A DNA stretch of 64,000 bases from Taibaiella sp. (GCA_016786705.1 JAEUVV010000013.1:62001-126000), one strand, 5' to 3'; positions 1 through 8,527 are shown, counted from the stretch's first letter. A program made the numbers and translations. Notes: a model not told the origin generated them from the letters alone.

Positions 1-381
1 GTAGCTCCCGCCCTGGTTACCAAAAATGGAAGAAAAGAAATCGGAATAATCGCCGCCACCGCCAAACGATTCATAAGTATACCCTTCAAAAGGATTACCT
101 CCGGTACGACCACTGTTTTGCTGCTGTTGCTGCCGGGCCTTTTCATAAGCTTCTCCCTGTTGCCAGTGCTCACCGTACTTATCATACTTGGCCCGGTTTT
201 CAGGATTACCCAAAACTTCGTTGGCTTCATTTACGGCTTTGAATTTCTGCTCCGCCTCTTTATCATTGGGATTGAGATCAGGGTGATATTTTCGGGCGAG
301 TTTCCGGAAAGCTTTTTTGATCTCTTCCTGGCTTGCATCTTTGCTCACTCCCAATACCTGGTAATAATCTATAAATGCCAT
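1..381 (-). CDS. J-domain co-chaperone (DnaJ/CbpA type), 3' end outside window
   Basis: Reading leftward from an ATG at 379-381, the first 127 residues form a complete J domain: it opens MAFIDYYQVLGVSKDA, has helix II rich in Lys/Arg, the invariant HPD at about residues 33-35, and the YDKYG ending near residue 70. A Gln-rich then Gly/Phe-rich linker follows (about 80-127), as in CbpA/DnaJ. J proteins stimulate the ATPase of DnaK in the cytosol and hand it client proteins; a dnaK gene lies at 47.4-49.3 kb. The Gly/Phe linker without a visible zinc-finger suggests CbpA type, but the C-terminal domains are cut off by the window edge, so DnaJ proper cannot be excluded. Confidence 0.9.
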   Translation of the reverse strand, partial: MAFIDYYQVLGVSKDASQEEIKKAFRKLARKYHPDLNPNDKEAEQKFKAVNEANEVLGNPENRAKYDKYGEHWQQGEAYEKARQQQQQNSGRTGGNPFEGYTYESFGGGGDYSDFFSSIFGNQGGSY

Positions 382-606
382 AATTATTCAATTAATATTC
401 CTGCTATCAGTAAAATTAACCGGGGCAATCGGATCTTTGATCTGCTTTATTGTATCCCTGCCAATTTATCCACTAAATTAATAATAAAAAACGAGCGACT
501 ATGCGTTAATGAAACGTCAAGTTTTAAAATGACCGGCAGGGGATAGCACAACCAAAATACCAGCTTTCAGTTGTGCCTTATGGAACATTAATCTTTATCG
601 CAGATA

Positions 607-1341
607 CTACCCTAAACCAGGCTTACAGTTAAAAAAGTAATTAATTGATAATCCATAATAAGTATAATAAGCAGTAGATAAATTACTGTAAAATCCCCAG
701 CCGCTCATTACACCTTTTACACGCATCGCCTTTTGCGCATCCAGCCCTATATTTCCGGCTAAACGCAGCCGGCTATCATTATTGAACCGGAAGGAATAAC
801 CGAATGCTAATTGCGGTGAAATAATCAATTGTTTGTAGTTGCGAACACCTTCTAAATAAATATCCTCCTCTATTATTTCCTGGTAATTATCGTTTCCTAA
901 TAATAAGCAACGGATATCAGGTCCCAGGGACACATCAAAGGCTGCGGTCCTGTTTAAAGGTATCTTATAGTTAAACATAAGGGGCACAGATAAATAATAT
1001 AGTGCAATATCAAGGGTCGGCGGCGCAGGGCGGTTAACGTTCTGCAGCTTATCAAAATGGAATTGCGAACGGAAATTACTGACGCCTAATCCTGTTTCAA
1101 AAGATATATTTTTGGTAATAGATTTGGCAGCAAGCAAATGAACGGCAAACCCCGGGCGGTCGTTTTGTACAAAACCGGGAGCGGAATATCCGTAACCACT
1201 GAAGTGCTCCCTGTCTACGTGATTCAGCTTAGTTTGAAAAAGGCCCAGCCCTATTCCGTAAACTATTTTATTTTGAGCAAATAAAGGCTTGGTATAAAGC
1301 CCTGTTAGCAATGACAACAAGCAGAATAGTTTCTTTCCCAT
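607..1341 (-). CDS. Outer-membrane beta-barrel protein (PorT-like porin family)
   Basis: A 244-residue protein with a clear signal peptide (residues 1-22, hydrophobic core LLSLLTGLYT, cleavage after LFA). The mature part is built of alternating hydrophobic/polar stretches with many aromatic residues, such as IVYGIGLGLFQTKL and ISPQLAFGYSFRF, typical of the 8-strand beta-barrels common in Bacteroidota outer membranes. It ends FNCKPGLG rather than in the usual aromatic residue, so the last strand may be degenerate. No substrate can be inferred. It is transcribed alone, leftward, with the J-domain gene downstream about 225 bp away. Confidence 0.7.
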   Translation of the reverse strand: MGKKLFCLLSLLTGLYTKPLFAQNKIVYGIGLGLFQTKLNHVDREHFSGYGYSAPGFVQNDRPGFAVHLLAAKSITKNISFETGLGVSNFRSQFHFDKLQNVNRPAPPTLDIALYYLSVPLMFNYKIPLNRTAAFDVSLGPDIRCLLLGNDNYQEIIEEDIYLEGVRNYKQLIISPQLAFGYSFRFNNDSRLRLAGNIGLDAQKAMRVKGVMSGWGFYSNLSTAYYTYYGLSINYFFNCKPGLG

Positions 1342-1482
1342 TTTAATCTATCTATTTAAGGTTATGATTACTATCTTATTAACATAAATCATTAGTCAAA
1401 TATTATACACCAACCTAATAATTACTACATCGCATAAGAAAAACCCGCGGAAACTTCAAACATTGATTGATTTACCAACATT

Positions 1483-1490
1483 TATATTTG
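1483..1490 (+). promoter_or_regulatory. -7 promoter box of the HD phosphohydrolase gene
   Basis: Exact TATATTTG, matching the Bacteroidota -7 consensus TAnnTTTG, 32 bp before the ATG at 1523. No good -33 TTTG is seen at 19-21 bp spacing. Confidence 0.6.
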
Positions 1491-1522
1491 CAACTTACTA
1501 CTCCAAATAAAGCTTAAGTCAA

Positions 1523-2170
1523 ATGGAACCAATCATAAAAAATACTATAGCATTTGTCCGGCAACAATTATCCGGTGCCGAAGGGGGGCATGACTGGTTT
1601 CATATAGAGAGAGTATGGAAGAATACTTTACTGATTTTAGAACATGAAAATGCCAACCGGCTGATCTGTGAATTGGCCGCATTATTACATGATATCGCCG
1701 ATAGCAAATTCCACGGCGGTGATGAGGAACTCGGTCCCGCTATTGCCGGCAAATTTCTGGAAGCGCAACAGGTTGATACCCGTATCATCAACGAGGTAAA
1801 GCTGATCATTAAGAACATGTCTTATAAAGCTTCGCTGGGCCAGGTACATTATCATTCCAAAGAAATGGAAGTGGTACAGGATGCCGATCGATTGGATGCC
1901 ATTGGTGCTATTGGCATTGCCCGCGCCTTTAATTATGGCGGTTTTAAAAACAGGGCTTTGCATGACCCTACAATAAAGCCGGAGCAAAATATGAGCAAAG
2001 AAGCCTATAAAAATACCCAGGCGCCTACAATTAATCATTTCTACGAAAAGCTGCTGCTCCTGAAAGATAAAATGAACACGGATAGCGCCAAAGCCATCGC
2101 ACAGCAAAGGCATAATTTTATGGAATCCTTCCTGGAACAATTCTATGCCGAATGGGAAGGAAGCAGATAA
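1523..2170 (+). CDS. HD-domain phosphohydrolase (YedJ-like)
   Basis: A 215-residue cytosolic protein with the HD-superfamily metal site: HDWFHIERV at residues 23-31 (H27), LLHDIAD with H56-D57, and QDADRLDAIGAIG near residue 120 supplying the distal Asp. This arrangement and length match the YedJ-type subgroup, metal-dependent phosphohydrolases of small phosphate esters or nucleotides whose exact substrate is not known. The start is fixed by the ATG 32 bp after a TATATTTG box. Its TAA at 2168-2170 directly touches the stop codon of the convergent VanW gene, so there is no room for a terminator between them. Confidence 0.85.
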   Translation: MEPIIKNTIAFVRQQLSGAEGGHDWFHIERVWKNTLLILEHENANRLICELAALLHDIADSKFHGGDEELGPAIAGKFLEAQQVDTRIINEVKLIIKNMSYKASLGQVHYHSKEMEVVQDADRLDAIGAIGIARAFNYGGFKNRALHDPTIKPEQNMSKEAYKNTQAPTINHFYEKLLLLKDKMNTDSAKAIAQQRHNFMESFLEQFYAEWEGSR

Positions 2171-3013
2171 TTAGGAATGATCATCCGCTACTATATACTG
2201 CCCGGGTACATAACTAACCCGGGCATTGTTTTTGGCCAGGCAATCTTCCGAAATAGTATTACCCGTTCTTTTATCAATGATCTTTCTCCAGATTTCATTC
2301 TTACGGAAGAAAGTATCGCCTTTTTTGATAAACTGGTGTTCCCGTTCAAAAATATGATACGCCTCCGGCAGCTCCGAAGCTACGAGCAGCTCTCCTTCTA
2401 TAGTTTTTTCGGTAAGCCAGATATGCAGTTGAAAAGTATTGTCGGTATTATTCGTAAACTGGTAATCTATATAATTATAAAAAATAGCCGCTCCGCTACC
2501 GAATGGCAATACCCGACCCTCATCTGGGAATGGATCAAAAGAGTGTTGCGCTCTTTGCACCACCGTGAGCGGGCTATGCAGTACCAGCCAATGGATCATG
2601 TTCGATATCTGGCAAATGCCGCCGCCAATTCCCGGCCGGGCTTTTCCAAAGGACAGTTCCATCCCCATCAGGTAACCTTTGGCTTTGGTAGGCAGACCCA
2701 CTAGTTTACAGAAGGAGAAGGTTTCTCCGGGCCGGATCAGGATACCGTCAATATGTTGCAATGCCAGCCTGAGATTGGTCACTTTATTCACCTGTAGCTG
2801 CATATCGGCATCGCCAAGTTTCCGCAGCAAGGTCGACTGGTGCTTCTTAACCCGGTAAGGCAGCAATTCCATATCCCGGCGTGCTGCATATTGTTTACCG
2901 TCTGTCCACCAGACCAGTTTTCGCTGTAAACGTCTTAGACCTACTGCCAGCCGGTACAGGATCGGGTGTCGCTGGCTTAATAATTTACGGGGCTTCTTTA
3001 CCTGGATACTCAT
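2171..3013 (-). CDS. VanW family protein
   Basis: A 280-residue protein. The VanW domain spans about residues 65-215, with the characteristic LRPGETFSF-like segment (RPGETFSFCKLVG), the GIGGGICQISNMIHW core and the HSFDPFP segment. VanW proteins were first seen beside vancomycin-resistance genes and are widespread in bacteria without that cluster; their biochemical role is unknown, with suggested links to cell-envelope peptidoglycan. No van genes are present here, so no resistance is implied. There is no signal peptide; the N-terminus is strongly basic. The gene converges on the HD gene with abutting stop codons. Confidence 0.85.
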   Translation of the reverse strand: MSIQVKKPRKLLSQRHPILYRLAVGLRRLQRKLVWWTDGKQYAARRDMELLPYRVKKHQSTLLRKLGDADMQLQVNKVTNLRLALQHIDGILIRPGETFSFCKLVGLPTKAKGYLMGMELSFGKARPGIGGGICQISNMIHWLVLHSPLTVVQRAQHSFDPFPDEGRVLPFGSGAAIFYNYIDYQFTNNTDNTFQLHIWLTEKTIEGELLVASELPEAYHIFEREHQFIKKGDTFFRKNEIWRKIIDKRTGNTISEDCLAKNNARVSYVPGQYIVADDHS

Positions 3014-3041
3014 TTTAGCATAAATAAGTTTGAAGATAAAG

Positions 3042-3078
3042 AAAAACCTCCTTTATGGATCATAAAAGAGGTTTTCAA
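3042..3078 (-). terminator. Intrinsic terminator of the DUF4198 gene
   Basis: On the minus strand GAAAACCTC...GAGGTTTTTC forms a stem of about 13 bp (one bulge) around a short loop, followed by a T-rich run. It lies 16 bp past the DUF4198 stop and before the VanW start. Confidence 0.75.
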
Positions 3079-3093
3079 AAATCAGGAATCTTA

Positions 3094-3807
3094 TTAAAGA
3101 CTTATCTGGTAGGTAAATTCTTTGTAATCGAATTCATATTCCTTACCATTAAACTCGGTTTTGTACACTTTTTCTGAATCGGTCAGTTCCAGCAAATAAT
3201 TCCCTTTTAATCCTTTAGGGAAAACTAACTGGCCTTTGCTATCGGTATTTACAGAATAGGTTTGCTCTTTATCGCCTTCTTTTACTAAAGATAAGCTCAC
3301 ATTAGCTTTAGGCTGGCCATCTTCCATATAGATCACCTGCTTTTTCTGAGCCACGTCTTTCCATACCAGGCCGAATTTACCTTCGCTAAGGGTTACCGCT
3401 TTATCTTTTGGCTTGCCCACTAATACATAAGCCGCTGCAGCATAAGTCAGTTTTTTATCCTTATACACGTCTTTTACAGGGTGACTGAAAGACACTTTAT
3501 AAACACCCGCTTGTTTCGGTACAAAGCTGGATTCATAAGCAACAGAATCTTTAGAGCGATCCTGTAGTTCAGTTGTCGTACCATCCGGCGCGGTCAGTAC
3601 CAGGACATATTCCGCGATATCCGAATACCATTTTGCGGTTTTTGTAGGATTACCCCAGCTATAGTCGCCAAAGAATACACGTACCCCTTGCGCCTCCCCT
3701 ATTTTCCCGTTCCCCTTCACTTCGATCCACATTGTATGAGCGCCGGCGGCCACACTCATCATTACAAGCATAAAGCTTACTACCAGAGAAGATAATTTTG
3801 CGTTCAT
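3094..3807 (-). CDS. DUF4198 domain protein, exported
   Basis: A 237-residue protein with a signal peptide (residues 1-23, cleaved after AGA) and a mature start AHTMWIEVKG. The HTMWIE opening, the PDG(T)TTEL strand and the C-terminal Ig/carboxypeptidase-regulatory-like half (about 140-237) fit the DUF4198 family. These are periplasmic or surface beta-sandwich proteins often found near metal or siderophore uptake genes; the exposed N-terminal His after cleavage would suit metal binding, which is an inference. No TonB receptor is adjacent here. It has its own -7 box upstream and terminator downstream, so it is a single-gene unit. Confidence 0.8.
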   Translation of the reverse strand: MNAKLSSLVVSFMLVMMSVAAGAHTMWIEVKGNGKIGEAQGVRVFFGDYSWGNPTKTAKWYSDIAEYVLVLTAPDGTTTELQDRSKDSVAYESSFVPKQAGVYKVSFSHPVKDVYKDKKLTYAAAAYVLVGKPKDKAVTLSEGKFGLVWKDVAQKKQVIYMEDGQPKANVSLSLVKEGDKEQTYSVNTDSKGQLVFPKGLKGNYLLELTDSEKVYKTEFNGKEYEFDYKEFTYQISL

Positions 3808-3838
3808 TATTTTATCTTTAAAAAATTTGTTTTGCAGG

Positions 3839-3846
3839 CAAAAATA
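3839..3846 (-). promoter_or_regulatory. -7 promoter box of the DUF4198 gene
   Basis: TATTTTTG on the minus strand, an exact TAnnTTTG match, 31 bp before the ATG at 3807. Confidence 0.5.
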
Positions 3847-4017
3847 AAAGCTAATTTAAATTTCCATTTACGAAACAGGGAATTTATTAAGGGATAAGCT
3901 ATAAGATGCAGTAAAAAGTTTTACTAAAAATCATATGACTATATTCGAATTATGAGAAAAATATGTTTAATATTGTAATAGATAAAATTTGTTACTGAAA
4001 ACTATTTAATAAAAGCA

Positions 4018-5619
4018 ATGGAAAACCAGAACCCTCAAGAGCTACCAAATGAACCGGTGCAATTAAACACAGCAGATTTTTGGGAACAATTATCCTTTGA
4101 CGGCAAATCATTCTGCAAACTGGACGACCAGGGTAACTTGTTACTGATAGCGGACCAACTTTACCCGGAAAGAGTATTATCACATATCCACGAGCAGAAT
4201 GCGGGCACGGTGATACAGGCACTCTGTGATAAATTTAAAGAAGTTCTGCAAAAAACGGAGGAACTAAAGCAGGAGTTGGCACAATCTGCAGAACCCGTAA
4301 GGTTCCAGGGTAAATTGCAACGTTTAAAAGCTTATTTGTTAAACGCCAATGCAATCGGGGACTACAGGCCTTTATTTTCATTTATTGCCGAAAAGCAGGA
4401 GCTGATACAGGAGCAATTAAAAGCAAATGAGCAAATCAGGCAATCCATTGTAGCAAAAGCGCAGCAATTAAAAGATGCTGAAGAATTCAAAAATACGACT
4501 GAGGCCTTCAGGGAGCTGGTGGAAGACTGGAAAAAAGCGCCTTATATAGAAAAAGAAGTCAGCGACAAACTTTGGGAGCAGATCGAAGCGGCACGCAACC
4601 ACTTTTATGATCGTAAACGCAGCTTCCAGGAAGCTGTAGACATAGAAATGATGCAAAACCTGGACCTGAAGCTGGAGCTTTGCGAAAAAGCGGAATCACT
4701 AAGCCAATCCGACAACTGGAAAGAAACCGCTGAAGTCTACAAGCAACTGATGGAAGAGTGGAAGAAGATAGGGAGGGTTGCCTCTGTAGAAAAAAACGAT
4801 GAACTATGGAACCGCTTTGTAGCGGCAAAAAACAGCTTCTTTGACCGTAAATCAGCACATCAAAGCCTGATCATGGAAGAGCAGGAAGCCAATTATTTAG
4901 CCAAATTAAACCTGGTGGAGCAGGCCGAGGAAATCAAGGAAAGTACTAACTGGAAAGAAACCGCGGCTACCTATGCTAAAATATTAGAAGACTGGAAAGC
5001 TATAGGTAAAGTCCCTTTTGAAAAGGCCGATGAGCTTTGGAACAGGATGCAGGCGGCCAAAGATCACTTCTTTAATGCCAAACGCCAGCAGGCAGAAACT
5101 TATAAAGTAAGCCTGGAAGATAATTATGCCCAGAAAAAAGCACTGCTGGACCGCATAGAAACCATAAAGAACGCGACCGACTGGCGTGACGCTACCCAGG
5201 AGATCAATGAGCTCCTGGCCACCTGGAAGACCATAGGCCCTATACCACGCGAATATGGCGATAGCCTCTGGGAACAATTCATTGCTGCCCGACAGTATTT
5301 TTTCAAACGTAAAGACGAGGACCGCGAAGCCCGCAAAGGGAAATTCGTACAGCAGATCAGCAACCGCTTGCAGCAAAGCAAAAATTTCCTGGCTACCATT
5401 GAAGAAGAGCTGGCCGAAGATGAAAGTAAACTGGCTGAATTTAAAGAAATTCTTGCCGGCACCGGTGATGAAGACGCGAAAGACAAAGAGATCAAGGCTA
5501 ACCTGGTAAAGCTGGTGGACCAGATCGAGAAAAGAATGCCTAACCGCTTGTCGAAAATAGCGGATGTAAAGGCGCAGATACAGGACCTTGAAGACAAGCT
5601 TTCTGAAAAAGATAAATAG
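4018..5619 (+). CDS. DUF349 protein with four repeats
   Basis: A 533-residue, highly charged, helical protein without signal peptide or membrane segment. Four copies of the DUF349 repeat start near residues 166, 244, 322 and 399, a period of about 78 residues. Each has the form (L)xxxWKxxGxV/I...LWxxFxAAxxxFFxxR, for example LMEEWKKIGRV and DELWNRFVAAKNSFFDRK. The C-terminus (about 440-533) is a coiled coil ending EDKLSEKDK. DUF349 proteins are cytosolic and of unknown molecular function. The gene is followed 113 bp later by an orphan response regulator; that gap holds a separate promoter, so they need not be co-transcribed. Confidence 0.9.
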   Translation: MENQNPQELPNEPVQLNTADFWEQLSFDGKSFCKLDDQGNLLLIADQLYPERVLSHIHEQNAGTVIQALCDKFKEVLQKTEELKQELAQSAEPVRFQGKLQRLKAYLLNANAIGDYRPLFSFIAEKQELIQEQLKANEQIRQSIVAKAQQLKDAEEFKNTTEAFRELVEDWKKAPYIEKEVSDKLWEQIEAARNHFYDRKRSFQEAVDIEMMQNLDLKLELCEKAESLSQSDNWKETAEVYKQLMEEWKKIGRVASVEKNDELWNRFVAAKNSFFDRKSAHQSLIMEEQEANYLAKLNLVEQAEEIKESTNWKETAATYAKILEDWKAIGKVPFEKADELWNRMQAAKDHFFNAKRQQAETYKVSLEDNYAQKKALLDRIETIKNATDWRDATQEINELLATWKTIGPIPREYGDSLWEQFIAARQYFFKRKDEDREARKGKFVQQISNRLQQSKNFLATIEEELAEDESKLAEFKEILAGTGDEDAKDKEIKANLVKLVDQIEKRMPNRLSKIADVKAQIQDLEDKLSEKDK

Positions 5620-5695
5620 CCGGAATGCAGGCCTGTAAGTCTACCTGGCAGAGTAGTTCACAATAAGATAATATGAATTATTTGTTAAGTAGACT

Positions 5696-5703
5696 TACAT
5701 TTG
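5696..5703 (+). promoter_or_regulatory. -7 promoter box of the response-regulator gene
   Basis: Exact TACATTTG 29 bp before the ATG at 5733. Unusually for this genome, AAGGAG (5719-5724) sits 8 nt before the ATG as a classical Shine-Dalgarno site. Confidence 0.6.
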
Positions 5704-5732
5704 CGGCATAAACTAAATAAGGAGTATTACTC

Positions 5733-6419
5733 ATGCTTTCAAAAGGAAAAATACTTGTAGTAGACGACGAACAGTCCATTGTTGAATTCATCTGCTATAA
5801 TCTTGAAAAAGCAGGTTATGAAGTAGCCGCCTCAAATAATGGTAACGATGCCATCAGAGTAGCCAAACATTTTAACCCGGATCTGATACTGCTGGACGTC
5901 ATGATGCCTGGCAAAGATGGTTTCCAGACCATTAAAGAATTAAGACAAATGCCTAGCCTGGACGCTACCATTGTGATCTTCTTAACGGCAATGACAGATG
6001 AAAAGTCCGAGATCATGGGACTTGAACTCGGCGCTGATGACTACATTACCAAACCCATCAAACCAGACTTGCTGATGACCCGCCTGGACACTGCCCTGCG
6101 CAGAGTGCGGAGAGAAAAAGATGAAGAGTCTGTGCTGGATTTTGGCGATCTGATCATTAACAAAACTAAGTTTACCGTAAACTACAAGGATACCGAAATC
6201 ATTTTAGCCAAAAAAGAATTTGAATTATTAAACCTATTGGCGGCTAAACCGGGAAGAGTTTTCTTACGCAACGAAATCCTGCAAAAAGTATGGGGAACCG
6301 ATGTGATTGTAGGGGACCGTACAATTGACGTGCATGTAAGAAAAATCCGCCAGAAGATGGGCATAGACCTGATTACTACAGTAAAAGGAGTAGGTTACAA
6401 ATTTGAAATGGCAGATTAA
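5733..6419 (+). CDS. OmpR/PhoB-type response regulator, orphan
   Basis: A 228-residue two-domain regulator. The receiver domain (1-120) has the acidic pair D11-D12, phosphoacceptor D55 (LILLDVMMPG), T85 and K107 (ITKP), so it is intact. The winged-helix DNA-binding domain (about 130-226) has the usual LAKKEFELLNLLA, VWGTDVIVGDRTIDVHVRKIRQK and TVKGVGYKFE segments. It would bind DNA when phosphorylated by a sensor kinase. No histidine kinase gene is next to it, which is unusual for this class; the partner must lie elsewhere. A -7 box and a Shine-Dalgarno-like AAGGAG precede it. Confidence 0.93.
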   Translation: MLSKGKILVVDDEQSIVEFICYNLEKAGYEVAASNNGNDAIRVAKHFNPDLILLDVMMPGKDGFQTIKELRQMPSLDATIVIFLTAMTDEKSEIMGLELGADDYITKPIKPDLLMTRLDTALRRVRREKDEESVLDFGDLIINKTKFTVNYKDTEIILAKKEFELLNLLAAKPGRVFLRNEILQKVWGTDVIVGDRTIDVHVRKIRQKMGIDLITTVKGVGYKFEMAD

Positions 6420-6427
6420 GCAAAAGC

Positions 6428-6458
6428 TTTGAATTTATAAATTATGTTTATATATTTG
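6428..6458 (+). promoter_or_regulatory. Promoter of the small exported protein gene
   Basis: TTTG (6428-6431), 19-bp spacer, TATATTTG (6451-6458): a full match to the Bacteroidota -33/-7 consensus. Start codon 25 bp downstream. Confidence 0.8.
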
Positions 6459-6482
6459 TAAACAAAGAAAATTCAATCAATC

Positions 6483-6851
6483 ATGAAAAAAGTACTCATC
6501 AGTTGTGTTATCCTTGTCGCTTCTGCCCTGAGCGTACAATCTTTTGCGCAACAAGCACCAACAGGCGGCGATAAAGCATATAATATTTTCTATGCCCAGG
6601 ATATTCCTTATACTGCTGTTAAAGAGCAGGATAATAAGCTTGTAGCATTAGATAAACAATTTAAGGCTTACGAAGCTGCCATGAATAAGAATGACAGCAA
6701 AAAGGCTGCCGCGGCGAAAACAAGTATTGAAACCTGGAAATCTCAAAATCTTTCCTGGGTGAATCAACTGGAACCGCATCTGGTAACCGGGATCAACAAC
6801 TGGATCGAAAGTGCCACTAAATCATTAAGATTAAACGATCCCGTTAAATAA
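6483..6851 (+). CDS. Small exported protein of unknown function
   Basis: A 122-residue protein with a signal peptide (MKKVLISCVILVASALSVQS, cleavage after FAQ). The mature part of about 100 residues is charged and helical (AYEAAMNKNDSKKAAAAKTS, then WKSQNLSWVNQLEPHL). I do not recognise the family. It has a textbook promoter and a strong terminator of its own, so it is expressed as a single-gene unit, probably well. It would be periplasmic or surface-attached. It lies between a response regulator and a YceI gene, neither of which points to a role. Confidence 0.75.
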   Translation: MKKVLISCVILVASALSVQSFAQQAPTGGDKAYNIFYAQDIPYTAVKEQDNKLVALDKQFKAYEAAMNKNDSKKAAAAKTSIETWKSQNLSWVNQLEPHLVTGINNWIESATKSLRLNDPVK

Positions 6852-6867
6852 ATTATTAGTACAACAT

Positions 6868-6897
6868 AAGCCCAGGTAAATCTACCTGGGCTTTTTT
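6868..6897 (+). terminator. Intrinsic terminator after the small exported protein gene
   Basis: AAGCCCAGGTA (6868-6878), loop AATC, TACCTGGGCTT (6882-6892), then a T run: perfect 11-bp stem. Confidence 0.9.
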
Positions 6898-6926
6898 AAT
6901 AGGCAGAAATTTCTTAACCTAGGTTA

Positions 6927-6957
6927 TTTTCCCGGCCCGCTATCCGCCATAACTTTG
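6927..6957 (+). promoter_or_regulatory. Promoter of the YceI gene
   Basis: TTTT (6927-6930), 19-bp spacer, TAACTTTG (6950-6957), 49 bp before the ATG. Confidence 0.65.
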
Positions 6958-7005
6958 CCAAAGAATCATTAGAAAAATATTTTTAAAGCTATAAAACCAA
7001 AAAAC

Positions 7006-7542
7006 ATGAGCAACATTAAATGGGTATTAGACCCCACACACAGCGAAATATTCTTTAAGGTAAAACACCTTATGATCACTAATGTGAAAGGTACTTTTGG
7101 CACCTTTGACGCCAGTATCGATGGAGAAGATTTCAGCAAATCGCCGATCGCGGTAAATATAGACGTAAACTCTATTTCTACTAACAATGCAGACCGCGAC
7201 GCCCACCTTAAAAGCGGCGATTTCTTCGAAACAGAACAATACCCGCAAATGAACTTTGTCAGCAAATCTTTTGACAGCAAAGGCGGTGACGAATATAAAT
7301 TAACAGGCGACCTTACAATCAAAGGCATTACGAAACCGATCACATTAGACGTAGAATTTGGCGGTACTAATAAAGACCCATGGGGCAATGAGAAGGCGGG
7401 TTTTGAAGTAAAAGGTAAATTCAACAGGAGTGAGTTCGGGTTAAACTGGAACTCAGCACTGGAAACTGGTGGTGTACTGGTAAGTGATGAAGTTAAACTG
7501 GAAGCGTCTGTACAGTTTGTAAAGCAAACTACAGAAGAGTAA
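7006..7542 (+). CDS. YceI family protein
   Basis: A 178-residue lipocalin-like protein. It has the family hallmarks: WVLDPTHSEIFFKVKHL at the N-terminus, GTFGTFDA, DAHLKSGDFFETEQYPQMNF in the middle, LTIKGITKPITL and the NRSEFGLNWN strand near the end. YceI proteins fold as an extended beta-barrel that binds long polyisoprenoid-like lipids. Most relatives are periplasmic, but this one has no signal peptide, as is common for the cytosolic Bacteroidota version. It is monocistronic with its own promoter; a GC-rich hairpin (7557-7578) follows its stop codon. Confidence 0.92.
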   Translation: MSNIKWVLDPTHSEIFFKVKHLMITNVKGTFGTFDASIDGEDFSKSPIAVNIDVNSISTNNADRDAHLKSGDFFETEQYPQMNFVSKSFDSKGGDEYKLTGDLTIKGITKPITLDVEFGGTNKDPWGNEKAGFEVKGKFNRSEFGLNWNSALETGGVLVSDEVKLEASVQFVKQTTEE

Positions 7543-7556
7543 GCGATCTCTTAATA

Positions 7557-7578
7557 CCAGGCCTGTTAAAAGGCCTGG
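7557..7578 (+). terminator. Hairpin after the YceI gene, weak terminator candidate
   Basis: CCAGGCC, 8-nt loop, GGCCTGG. There is no T run after it, and the next gene begins 17 bp on, so it may instead act as a processing or translation-control hairpin. Confidence 0.4.
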
Positions 7579-7594
7579 ATGAATACCCGGGACA

Positions 7595-8476
7595 TTGAAC
7601 AGAAAAGAATTTTTAAAGATCATGAGTATCTTACCATTTGCAGGAGCCCTGGGCCTGGGTGCACTGGGGCGTGCTTCGGCCGCATTTCCGGACAGCCCGA
7701 AAATGCCGGTGCTTTTTTTAGGACATGGCAGTCCTATGAACGCGATCGAAGAAAACGAATTCGTTGCGGGTTTCAGGAATGTGGCTACAACCATTCCTAA
7801 ACCGCATGCCATTCTTTGCGTTTCGGCCCACTGGGAAACCCGCGGTACTTACGTAACAGCGATGCAAATGCCGCCAACTATTCATGATTTCGGAGGTTTT
7901 CCAAAAGCGCTTTTCGAGGTACAATACCCGGCCCCGGGCAGCCCGGAACTGGCTAAAATGACCCGGGAGCTCGTTACAGCCACAGAAGTAGGACTGGATG
8001 ACAAATGGGGCCTGGACCATGGCGCCTGGTCGGTGATCAAACACCTCTACCCTGATGCCGATATCCCGGTGATCCAGATGAGCATTGATGTGAATGCCAG
8101 CCCCGAAGCCCATTATGATATCGCCCGGCAACTTGCAGCATTGAGAAGAAAAGGCGTATTAATCATCGGCAGCGGTAATATGGTACACAACCTTAGGGCC
8201 GTAGACTGGCAAAACCTGAGCAAAGTAGATTATGGCTATGACTGGGCTATTGAAGCCGATGAGCAAATGAAAAAGTTCATCCTGGAGCAGGACCATAAAA
8301 GCCTGATCGCGTTCAGGTCCCAGGGAAAAGCTTTTGACCTGGCCATCCCTACCCCGGAGCACTTCCTGCCCCTGATCTATACCCTGGCCTTACAGGAGAA
8401 AGGGGATGAAGTATCCATATTCAATAATAAAGCAGTAGCGGGTTCTTTAACCATGACTTCTGTCAAGATAGCATAA
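7595..8476 (+). CDS. ygiD: 4,5-DOPA extradiol dioxygenase-like protein (YgiD family)
   Basis: A 293-residue protein of the class III extradiol ring-cleavage family. Likely metal-binding histidines are visible in LGHGSPMN (H44), VSAHWE (H79) and IHDFGGF (H97), with a further His in GLDHGAWS; GSGNMVHNL closes the active site. The family opens catechol-type rings such as L-DOPA; the natural substrate in these bacteria is not known. The start is TTG at 7595: it gives NRKEFLK plus a hydrophobic stretch, resembling the N-terminus of exported Bacteroidota homologues. An ATG nine codons later would remove the charged start. Moderately sure of this start. A strong terminator follows. Confidence 0.85.
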   Translation: MNRKEFLKIMSILPFAGALGLGALGRASAAFPDSPKMPVLFLGHGSPMNAIEENEFVAGFRNVATTIPKPHAILCVSAHWETRGTYVTAMQMPPTIHDFGGFPKALFEVQYPAPGSPELAKMTRELVTATEVGLDDKWGLDHGAWSVIKHLYPDADIPVIQMSIDVNASPEAHYDIARQLAALRRKGVLIIGSGNMVHNLRAVDWQNLSKVDYGYDWAIEADEQMKKFILEQDHKSLIAFRSQGKAFDLAIPTPEHFLPLIYTLALQEKGDEVSIFNNKAVAGSLTMTSVKIA

Positions 8477-8496
8477 TATAGGGTTTATGTGAAGCC

Positions 8497-8527
8497 AAGC
8501 GGATGTCTATATGACTTCCGCTTTTTT
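8497..8527 (+). terminator. Intrinsic terminator after the dioxygenase gene
   Basis: AAGCGGA (8497-8503), 13-nt loop, TCCGCTT (8517-8523), then four further T. Confidence 0.8.

Noticed and set aside
118..546. Rightward open frame over the start of the window
   Set aside because: It is the shadow of the leftward J-domain gene, whose HPD motif and DnaJ-type sequence are unmistakable.
2171..3013. Vancomycin-resistance cluster
   Set aside because: VanW alone is widespread; no vanH, vanA, vanX or regulator genes are present.
7557..7578. Strong rho-independent terminator after yceI
   Set aside because: The hairpin is good but no T run follows, so it is listed only as a weak candidate.
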